DNA from: Alternaria dauci
Lineage: Eukaryota > Ascomycota > Dothideomycetes > Pleosporales > Pleosporaceae
Assembly (NCBI RefSeq): GCF_042100115.1
Contig: NC_091273.1
Coordinates: forward strand, 4,588,001 to 4,652,000
Direction of reading: 5' to 3'
Length of the DNA: 64,000 bases
Below the pieces are notes generated by a model. It did no database searches. It was given only the letters and a program-made list of their open reading frames with translations, and had not been told where the DNA came from. This document shows positions 55,224 to 64,000 of this stretch, one piece after another; the first letter of the stretch is position 1; the number at the start of each line of letters is the position of its first letter. The position numbers were made by a program, and so were the translations under genes.

Positions 55224-57203
55224 TCATGCACACAGCAACTTGCGCATAAACGCATTGCCCTGCTCCTCGTCCGCCTCCTTGCTCAGCTGACTATTGGCAC
55301 GCGAAACATTGACAAACTTTGGCCATGTGTTTGTGAGCACGAGATATTTGATCTCCTTCTCCGCGGCATCAAACACAAGTTCGTTAAAGGCGTCTGGGAT
55401 GTCAACATCGCCGGCAGACTCATCGCCGTAGAGCTCACCCAACCGGGATACAGCCTTCAAGTTCGCACGCCCGAGCTTATCGAGACTAATAGCATTCGCC
55501 TGCATGCGGTAGCTACTCTTGTCATTGATGGGCGAGTCCGATGCATCGTCAGGCAGGACGTTGTCAAACGGTGTAGCATCGCTCGTCGAAGATGATTCTG
55601 AACTTCGACGGCGGCCAAAGAGCAGTGTTGCTGTCCTCTCGAAAACGCTATGAAGGCGCTTCATCTCCTTTGATGAGATGTTGATAGGAAATTCAGAAAA
55701 CTCGAGCGAAATGAAGTGAGCGTAGATGCGCGTGGCAGCGAGGAACTGCTTGCGCCGGTGGTCGGCAATGGATGACTTGGGTGAAAACCAGTGTAGGCGC
55801 CAGTCTGAGACGTGGGTAAGGAAACTGACATTCTCGCCTATTGGTAAAAAGTTAGCAATGTCAACTTGCATAAGTGCATGCCAAATACTTACCAGAAAAG
55901 TCCTTCAAGGCAGCGAATTGGAGCAGTGGCATGGCGTTGGACCTGAGTGCGTTTTCCAGAGCAGTCATGGTCAAAATATCAGACTTCTGCGAGTCGAATG
56001 AGCGGTCGCCGATGCTGACCTCGCCACCAGACTTGAGTGTCGTCGTAGTGGAGAACTCGCTAGGGCTTTTGAAGGGTGCATCGACAGACGCCACATCCAA
56101 GTTTGCCGTCGCTTGGCGGGCTTCCCAGTTGGCAATGGCATCAAGAGTCTCTTGACGCAGTTTGTTGCTTCTGAGCACATCGACGATAGGGAACCCGATG
56201 CTGCAAACCTCTATAATGCAGAAGCAGACAGCAAACCACACTGGTGGCGGAAAGACAGCGTTCATGGGAGCAAACGCAGGAGTGTAAAGGCCTATGAGCC
56301 AGAGCGGGGATGCTGGAAGCCTGAAAGAATTAGCGATGAAGACGGCAGCACAGTAATCATAACATACCCAGAAACACAGCAGATGATGGTTTGAAGACGC
56401 CAGCCGTGAACATCGCGAATACCGCGCGACTTGAAAAGAATCCACGGGGCGTATATCCAAGACCAGAACAGCTGCCACACAATTGACAGCCACCACTCCC
56501 AACCCTTGCTACAGTTTGCGCGCACCTCCCCGCCAGTACCTTGTACGGTATAGTTAAGGATACCGTAGCCCTCGTGGAACTTTTCCGATGCGAAGAAGAC
56601 GAAGAGAACGAGGGCGAGCTAGTTTGTGGGTTAGACTATAGTCGCGTGACCAGTATAGAGCTTACGTACCTGAACAGCCATACCAATTCCAATGAAAATT
56701 AGTGTACGCTCGATATTGTCCGCTCTCTCTACCCCGTTCATAATCCTCTTCCATCGACTGTTTACAACTTCTTGAGCCTTTTTCTCGTCAATGGGCTCGT
56801 GGTCTTTCAAAGAGCTCATGCGAGCGAACTGCTTTTGACGACTAGCGAGGTGCAAGAATTGACTGTTCGAGGCGTGGAACAAACCCATGCCCAATGGAAC
56901 GGTAATGGACATCTGTTCATGTTAGCATAAAACTCATGTTCATGTCGTCGTGTGGCGTACCATCCAGAATTCAACTGAGCATGAAAAAGCTGCGCCGAAC
57001 GGGTAGGCTACAGTGCAAAGAGAACCGTATATGTGAAGCACACCGACACCAGCAAACAAAAGTGACAACCTTCGCATCCGGAGAGAAGGGTGCTGGCGAT
57101 AAGTCCACAGGAAGGTGAGACCAATGATCGTGAGGACATTCCAGACGATGAAAATGGTAATGTAGGTCCATCCGACACCGTCGAGAGCAAGCTGGTAACC
57201 CAT
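55224..57203 (-). CDS. Seven-transmembrane protein with C-terminal RGS domain (GprK-like receptor class)
   Basis: Five exons (57203..56961, 56912..56670, 56618..56368, 56320..55893, 55837..55224) join in frame to 592 residues. Seven hydrophobic segments fill the first two-thirds of the membrane part, for example YITIFIVWNVLTIIGLTFLW, LSIVWQLFWSWIYAPWILF and VWFAVCFCIIEVCSIGFPIV. From about residue 365 comes an RGS domain: LLQFAALKDFSGENVSFLTH, then RIYAHFISLEFSEFPINISS and, after a Ser/Asp-rich insertion of about 80 residues, FNELVFDAAEKEIKYLVLTN and TWPKFVNVS. Aspergillus GprK is the known type of this architecture; RGS domains speed GTP hydrolysis by G-alpha. The protein could thus sense a ligand and switch off G-protein signalling itself. 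The insertion splits the RGS domain at the usual alpha5-alpha6 area and is longer than in typical RGS proteins. Confidence 0.9.
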
Positions 57204-59130
57204 GATGCCACGTGAAGAAAGTAAGCAAAGGAGTGTGCTGAGTACTGCGGCTTGCTCAGCGAAAGCGGTATCGTGATGAAGGCAAACGGTCTCGACCTTA
57301 TACGGGCAGATTCAGTCGACAGAAGTTTGCGGAGAGCATTGTCAGTAAGACAATAGGTGAGAAGATTTGCGGCATGGTGCAGGGTACGAAGATCGTTACC
57401 TTGTCCCGAAGATTCATCTTGGACGCGGGAGATGTTCAAGGGTGCGCAATGCTGATAGAGTTGACAGTGCTGCACCTGTCAACCAACAATAAGCCGCTAG
57501 CGTCCACCGGATCGCAGTGCTAGAGTCGGATGAGGCTGTGTCTGGTGTTGAACCGGTTAGTGCAAGATCTGGCAGCTGGCCATCCCGGCGAAATTGCGGA
57601 TCCTCATTTCATCGCACGATACGGCAGGGTCATATCCCTTCGCGATGGTGCGTCCTTGCTTTTGCACGTTGGGCATGAAACAAACGCGTGGTTGGTGTAT
57701 CCCCAGATTGTTTTGTTTTCACCGGAAGGCGATCCTCTCGGAGACATAACACCCTGAAAATCCTCAAAAGATTGGTTCTGCCGACGCGCAGCGAAGGCGC
57801 AAAGGCAGATTCCGTTGTCACTCCTTGGTTCTGTACTGCGCGGTCTCGTCGATCTCAGATTTCTCCGAACATGAGTTCGCCGACCTCGTCCCGATTCGAC
57901 AAGCCAATGCCTCTGGACGGCCTATGCCGCCCTGCCGACAGTGCTTACCATCGTCATGTGTATGACTCGCCGATGGTTAACTGGTTTTGTGTCCTGTATC
58001 CGGGTGCGCGGAAGTCCAGGGGGCCATACTTCTCGCTACAAACCTCCTGTTGGTTGGTCCAAGCGTCAGATCATGCCGGATCCGTAGTCGCGTAGACACG
58101 TTTTGTCGTAGTTTCTGATGATCATGAAGAATCCCATAGAACGATGCAAGAGCCTACGTCGATTAAGACTGACAGGTGAACTTTTTCAGTAGCCAATATG
58201 CGCAGGCGACTGTGGAATGGCCACAGCTGACCTGAACGATCATCATGACAAGCCAATAGTACTCGCTTGAGCACGTAACTAGATTGACCTCCTGTCACCA
58301 TGCAGGACGGCACTTGGATGAATGCGTGTCCAGTTGACCTTGGTGGAGATACTGCAAAGTGCAATCGGGGCGATAGGATTGGAGAGGCGCCGGACCGTCG
58401 GCTCAAACCAGGTATACTGAATGAAGCGAGAAGGATGATGGCTGCACAGTAGCGACATAACGTTCAGATTCCAAGCATTCTCGATCACTTAGCCCAGGCA
58501 CACGTCAGGGAACATGGGTTGCAAGCCTCAAGATGTGCCAAGTGGTCGAGACTCGTCTGCTCACAGGCGAGCAGCCTCGCGCTCGTGCACCGGGAAGACA
58601 CGATCGCGGAGAATGTGCATTTGGGAAGGTGCTTTGGCTGTGAACTTTGTGTGGAGATGGCCAGCTGCGTTGTTCTGCTACGCGAGGTCCGATGTTCTTC
58701 GGGAGCGTTCATCTTCACAACGATGACTGCCGTGTTGACTTGACAGATACGGTCAAGGCACTCCGCCGTATGTTTTGCGCACTATTATGGCAGTCGACAG
58801 GGTTGTATCGTGCATGGTGATGTAGAGCGAACTTTACCACACACCGTCGTCCATCATGTTTACAGAAAGTGCGGGGTAGAAGCGCACAGCTTGACCGGAC
58901 AGGCAAAAACAGAGTTTCTTGGACATGGCAGCTCGGTGTTTTGGTGTTTCGTTGGGAGAGGGAGATTGGGTACGAGGGCAGAAGATGGGAGGCGGATGTT
59001 TCAGATTTTGCATGCATGACGGTTCCCTTGCCCCGCGCCCACATGTGCTATGACTCGTGCTCGATTTCTTTCTCCCCGCAGCCCACTCAGCCATCTTCGC
59101 GTCACTGTCCTGCAACGCCCATACCCAAAA
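57204..59130. other. Divergent gene-free region of 1.9 kb
   Basis: This lies between the outward-facing starts of the 7TM-RGS gene and NCS6. Frames such as 57688..58095 plus have no protein character. Near 59070-59085 a pyrimidine run ending in CCCCGCAG could be a 5' UTR acceptor for NCS6. Confidence 0.45.
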
Positions 59131-60477
59131 ATGCCGCCCTCGCCCTGCGCCCTATGCAAGGTGAATCGGGCGCTGATACTCCGACCCAAGGATCATTCCA
59201 AGCTGTGCAAGACATGCTTCATATCCGTCTTTGAAACAGAGATTCACCATACTATCACCACAAACTCGCTTTTCCAGCGCGGTGAAAAAGTCGCCATCGG
59301 CGCTTCTGGTGGTAAAGACAGCACTGTCCTCGCCTCAGTTCTCAAGACTCTGAATGAGCGCTACGACTATGGTCTTGACCTCATTCTGCTGTCCATCGAT
59401 GAGGGAATTAAGGGCTACCGAGACGATAGTCTGGAGACGGTGAAGAGAAATGCAGAGCAGTATGAAATGGACTTGACTATTCTGGGGTATGCAGAATTGT
59501 ATGGATGGACAATGGATCAAGTGGTGGAGCAGGTGGGCAAGAAGGGCAACTGCACATACTGTGGCGTTTTCAGAAGACAAGCACTTGATCGGGGAGCGTC
59601 GCGGCTTGGAGTCAAGCATGTGGTGACCGGACACAACGCCGATGACGTCGCCGAGACAGTCCTGATGAACTGTGAGTAAAGTAGTCTTGGCATTTGACTG
59701 TCGAGTATGCTGACTGGAATAGTGCTCAGAGGGGACCTCCCACGATTATCGCGCACGACCTCCATCATCACGTCCACCCCATCAGCATCGTGTGATCCTG
59801 CCTCGAACACGAATATCAAGCGTAGCAAGCCTCTCAAGTACGCCTACGAGAAGGAGATTGTTCTCTACGCCCACCACAAGAACCTCGACTACTTCAGCAC
59901 CGAATGCATATACTCGCCCGAAGCTTTCCGCGGCAGCGCACGAGCATTGATCAAGAACCTCGAGAGAGTACGGCCCAGCGCCATCCTGGATGTCGTCAGG
60001 AGCGGGGAGGATATGGCAAGGCTTGTGCCTGGTAGCGATGAAGGATGTGGGGGTGCTTGCGCCAGCAGCGTGCCTGTTGCCGAAGAAGAGGAAGGTGGCT
60101 GTGGAAGTGCCCAAGGGCGCAGCACAGGTGGCGAGATGGCGAGTGTGGAGGCACAACTTAGGCAGAACGAAGCCGCAGTGGACGGCAACCTCGAGACCGA
60201 AATCACTGCCAAGAGCGTCAACGGCAACGGCGCAGTACCACTCACGAACGGAAAGAAAGCCAAGAAAGGCTTCACGCCCAAGAAGACGGCCAAGCAAGTC
60301 ATGGGCCAGTGCAGCAAGTGTGGATACCTCTCGAGTCAAGAAGTCTGCAAGGCTTGCGTTCTGCTAGAAGGACTTAACAAGGCGCGACCAAAGACCAAGA
60401 TTGAGGTCGGCTACGAGGTCCAAGACGTAAGTCTGAACAGCGTTCGCGACGAGCTCGAGGCTGCGACTATTGGGTGA
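59131..60477 (+). CDS. NCS6: NCS6/CTU1, cytoplasmic tRNA 2-thiolation protein
   Basis: Ncs6 with Ncs2 adds sulfur to C2 of wobble uridine-34 (mcm5s2U) in tRNA-Lys, -Glu and -Gln, with sulfur passed on by Urm1. Two exons (59131..59671 and 59723..60477) give 431 residues. The N-terminal zinc site is [20 protein letters not shown] plus CKTC; the PP-loop ATPase motif is [15 protein letters not shown]; then [18 protein letters not shown] and [20 protein letters not shown] across the splice. The C-terminal zinc site is [19 protein letters not shown] low-complexity insertion (residues about 290-360) precedes it. Both ends carry uncertainty: an in-frame ATG at 59050 would add 27 basic residues, and a perfect GTAAGT donor at 60427 could replace the last 16 codons by a downstream exon. 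Confidence 0.93.
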
Positions 60478-61331
60478 GGACGAGGACATAACCTACAGAA
60501 GATCCTTCTACGACTGCCCCGCAGTGCGCAAAACACTGCTTGGACCTTGATTCAGGTACCACCCGATTCACGCGCTCCGAGATATTGCGACAAACCCGCA
60601 CGAGACTCTGCGGCAGGCATATCTATTTGGTATGCTGAGCAATACCGACGTCATGATTGCGGCAGATTCTCTATCCGAACATACCAGAGCGTCCTGGACC
60701 ACATTTAAAAGAGTGGTCGGCTTGGCATAGCCGTCGTGCGCTGCAAGGCTCGTGGCTGACATGCTCGTGTGACGAGATGCAGGCGTGACCTGTCAGAGCG
60801 AGACAACTGTCTCGGTCACATGGGAGTCAACACTCCACTACCCCGCATGGATTATCTCACATACCCTGTTTCACTCGGAGCTGTGACCATAGCTAATTCG
60901 CACTACATTGGTGCTGTAGCACCTAGCGGCATAGTGATACGTACCGATCTGACCTTATACCTTGGTACTTTTGTGTTTTAGCATCTCGAAAACTCGACGT
61001 ATTGGATGTATATTCCTGGGGGATAAGTGCTGAGAGTTAGGTCACATTGTTGTAAAACACAGGAGCCAGAAAGTACTATATCAAGAAAGAATGGCTGCTA
61101 TTCATGATAGGGAAGTGTAGAGCATCGTCGCAAAACGCCTCCCATGGTATCTCAGCAATCCATCATAGTATCCGTTCACCTCTTTCCAAGAAATATCCGT
61201 GAACGCCATGTCTATGCAACGCTTCCAATAAACCCAACACAACATGCAAACGCAACAAGGAAACCTGCCCTAGTCTGTGCAACCCAAGTGTGGCCGGCCC
61301 CACTCTGAGCAAGTCGTAAGCCGGATGGACG
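60478..61331. other. Convergent intergenic region with an exon-like frame
   Basis: This lies between the NCS6 stop and the alpha-glucosidase stop. A frame from about 60557 to 60730, preceded by an acceptor-like TTGATTCAG, reads as plausible protein and may be an alternative last exon of NCS6. The rest shows nothing. Confidence 0.4.
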
Positions 61332-64000
61332 TCATAATTGAAACTCAAACTCCTTGTCCATCTTCCACGGTCCACTGACTGTGACGGTGCCCTTGCCAGC
61401 GTCAAAGTCGCCAGTAGAACCAGCGTTGCTCTGGCCCAGCACGACGACCTGGGCAACGGTGATGCTCTCGCCATCAGCACCGGAGTAGCCGAATGAACCT
61501 GTCGCACTGAACTTGCCGCCGTCAAACGAAAAAGAGATTTCGCTGGTGCTAGCCTGTGCAATACTCTCGCCATCATCGAGGTACAAACGTCCAGTCGCCT
61601 TGCCACTGGCATCAGGCGCAACGATGACGAGGAAGTCCTGTCCACGCACAGCCTTGGTCGTGTTGGCGCTGTTGACACGTTGTGGGACGATGGAGCCACC
61701 ACGGATGTGCACGGGAATATCGTTGTAGCCCAAGTTGCTGACAGTGATGTTCTTGCCCTCACCCTCGACCTTTGCGTAGGTCCAGTAGTCGTAAAAGGTG
61801 TCCTTGGGCAGGTACAATGTGACAGTGTCAGAGTAGTCGGTCACGACTGGCGAGATCAACAGCGCGTCACCGTAGAACCACTGCAGGTCGATACCAAAGG
61901 TGTTGGTGTCCTCTGGGTAAAGGAAGAATACTGGGTTGATCATAGGTGTACCCTCCTTACCCTGGTAGTAAAGACTGGTGTAGATGTAATCGAGGAGCTT
62001 GTAACGGGTATCAATAGCCTTCTTTGCAGCTTCAGTGACTACGGGCCACTGGTAGAACTCCTGTTGGGCGGCGTCATTTGACGCGTGGTTACGGTAGAAA
62101 GGCTGGAAGGCCCCCATGACAGCCCAGCGAGCGCACATGTACTGGTCTGCTTGGCCGTTGAAACCACAGATGTCAGAGCCGACCATGGGCATCTGATGCA
62201 TCGAGACGAAGGACAGCATCTGGCGGATAGAAATCCGGTAGTCGTCCCAAGCTGAGAAGTTGTCTCCGAACCAATGTGCTACTTTGCGACCAGATCCGGC
62301 AAAAGTAGAACGTGTCAGCACGAAGGGACGGAGCGCAGGACGGCGAGTCAGCATCGATTCGTAGGTCGTTCCCGCCATCATGTGGCCGTACAGGTTGTGC
62401 GTGTCATACTGGTAGGTACCGTCATAGTTTGTAGTGTTCAAAGGGATGGTCTGACGAGAAATGTCGCCTAGGTGGCTGTTGATCTTGTACGCGGGCTTGA
62501 ACCATTCGCGGTCGGGGAAGCCTTTCATGTTGCCGTTGGCAGATTGGCGAGGAGAGACAGACCTTGAGGCGCGAACTTCAAAAACAGGCGCATCACGCTC
62601 AGAAAGAGCTTCAAAATCACGAGTCTTGAGCGTGCTTCCTGGTTGGAAAGAAGGCGGGAATCCAGGAATGGGGCGGCCGGTGTTGGGTCGTGGCGGGTTG
62701 GCGGGACGTGGTGGAATGTTCTGATCGATCGCTTGCTGGCGGGGGTTGCAGGTGGTAACATCCTGGCAGAAGTTGGAGGCCTCGTTCATGTCGACCCAGA
62801 GGCCGTCTAGATCGATACCGTTCTCTGGGTTAAAGTTCGCCTGGATTTCACCAGTCCACCACTCCTGTGTGTTGGGCGCGAACCAATCGGGCCATGCGAC
62901 TTCACCGGGCCACTGGACGCCAAGCAGATCGGTGCCGTCGGCGCCCTTGAGGAAGACTTCCATATCATGGCCCTTCTGATAAGTGACATACGGGCCGCCG
63001 ACAGCATGAATACCAGGATCAAGAATCAGAACATAGCGCTGATCACGAGAGTGAAGAGTCTGCACAAGTTCGCGCATCTTAGAGAGAGGGAACCGCTCGC
63101 GGTCAGTCGTGAAGTCCTCGCGAAGATACATGTAGTCGATGTCAGTCCACATAACCTCGAGAGGGATTCCAGCAGTTGAATAGTTGCCGACGACCTCAGC
63201 GACCATGTTGACGTCCCAGTATCCATACTTGCACTGGTGGAAACCAAGCGTCCAGTACGGGTACATGGCGGAGTGGCCGGCGATGTCAGCGTATTGCTTG
63301 GAGACTTCGGCGGGTTTGCTACCAGCCATGAAGTACAGATCGATGACGCCACCAATTGTGTTGTACTCTAGATACTGGTATCCGTCGGCCTTTTTGATCT
63401 GAACTTGCATTGGGCTAGAGTTGAGCATGAAGACCCCGTGGGTACCCTTGTCACCGCGGTGGTCGAAGTAGACGGGGTGCGATCCATACAAGTTAGCATT
63501 CCTGGGGATGTTGGGTGACTCCGCGTTCAGCAAGACACGCTCGTAGTTGTCTGTGGCGAAGCGGAATGCGTCGCTGTGCTCACCAAGGCCGTAGAGGTTG
63601 GGGTTGTCGGGCAGCTTAGTGCGCAGGCGAACATACTGCTTCTCGAAGACCAGGGGTACAGTACCAGTGTCGAATAGAACCTCGCCATTATCCCTGCGCT
63701 TCACAGCGAAGGAGAATGGGCTCTCAACGATACCAAATTCAAGTGCTGCACTTCCAGTGGACGCCTTCTCGTGCTTGGGACGGGGAAACACCTCCTCCTG
63801 TACCTGGTAGACTTGTTCACCAGCGTCGTAAATCTTGACATGAAGACGGTCATCTGTCGCATTCAGTAAAGGTATCAAGTCAAGGTGAGAGAGAGTGTTG
63901 ACTTACTAGTCTGGTACTCCACGAGCAACTTCAAGTCCTTGATGTCGTCACTGTAAGCGTTGCACGCCGCGCCAGAAAGAGTAAGGTCAGCGGTCAACCC
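61332..64000 (-). CDS. Alpha-glucosidase, GH31 (5' end outside the window)
   Basis: The last exon (63853..61332) and part of the previous one (64000..63907) join across a 53-nt GTAAGT...CAG intron at LLVEYQTN-DRLHVKIYDAG. The visible part exceeds 860 residues; the N-terminus and any signal peptide lie beyond the right edge. Domain marks are LYGLGEHSDAFRF and YGSHPVYFDHRGDKGTHGVF (N-terminal beta domain), WTLGFHQCKYGYWDVNMVAE, the nucleophile Asp in DLDGLWVDMNEASNF, HWFGDNFSAWDDYRISIRQM with the acid/base Asp, MPMVGSDICGFNG, and VHIRGGSIVPQ in the C-terminal beta domain. A Pro/Arg-rich insert (PPRPANPPRPNTGRPIPGFP) after the nucleophile is typical of fungal maltase-type GH31. The enzyme releases glucose from maltose and starch oligosaccharides, probably outside the cell. 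Confidence 0.95.

Noticed and set aside
61163..61762. 199-residue minus-strand frame at the end of the alpha-glucosidase gene
   Set aside because: Shifted frame overlapping the GH31 C-terminal domain, with no recognisable content.
1..64000. tRNA genes, CRISPR arrays, transposases, reverse transcriptases
   Set aside because: Looked for cloverleaf-type and GTTCGA-loop patterns, regularly spaced repeats, and transposase or RT motifs on both strands; none was convincing. A covariance-model scan would be needed to exclude tRNAs fully.

Overview
This 64 kb window is nuclear DNA of a filamentous ascomycete, most likely a dothideomycete of the order Pleosporales. The grounds are short introns (about 45-100 nt, GTRNGT donors, YAG acceptors, often a CTAAC-type branch site), about one gene per 2.4 kb on both strands with no operons, and a gene set that is plainly fungal (DUG2, an ORM protein, ALG13, the INO80 subunit IEC3, COX15, NCS6, mS35, Pth11-type rhodopsin-fold proteins, a short secreted tyrosinase, GH5 and GH31 enzymes). 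The order-level placement is inference from protein style. I saw no transposon, tRNA, rRNA, CRISPR array or RIP-degraded AT-rich block. Exon joins were read by eye from splice signals and protein continuity; for most multi-exon genes the joined length is an exact multiple of three.

Layout. 1-8 kb: a pyridoxamine-phosphate-oxidase-like protein and the glutathione-degradation subunit DUG2 (both minus), then a 1.8-2.2 kb gene-free stretch. 8-18 kb: an uncharacterised Lys/Ser-rich protein with a glycine-rich hydrophobic hairpin, an SDR whose stop codon overlaps that of a convergent unknown coiled-coil protein, an NmrA-like oxidoreductase, and a low-complexity protein with a duplicated Asn/Gln/Gly motif. 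18-31 kb: a sugar-porter MFS transporter, a Pth11-like membrane protein, an F-box-like protein, COX15 and a large BTB/POZ protein. 31-40 kb: a housekeeping block with a Na+/H+ antiporter, the sphingolipid regulator ORM, IEC3, mS35, ALG13 and a secreted GH5 exo-beta-1,3-glucanase. 40-64 kb: a 2.85 kb gene-free stretch, an F-box-like protein, a second Pth11-like protein, tyrosinase, an MCT-like MFS transporter, an LSB1/PIN3-type SH3 protein, two SDR-type proteins, a 7TM-RGS receptor-like protein, NCS6 and a GH31 alpha-glucosidase cut by the right edge.

The genes do not form one pathway. Three 7TM-type proteins (two Pth11-like, one 7TM-RGS) lie within 36 kb. The stretch from 48 to 55 kb (tyrosinase, MFS transporter, two SDRs) looks like a small accessory metabolic neighbourhood without a backbone synthase.

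The items I find most worth a second look are the duplicated NQNVNSG-type motif in the 16.3-17.8 kb protein, the four exact TACCTAGGTA palindromes in non-coding DNA, the diverged direct repeat at 22.3 and 22.7 kb, a GC-AG intron in IEC3 and an SDR-fold protein that seems to lack its catalytic tyrosine.
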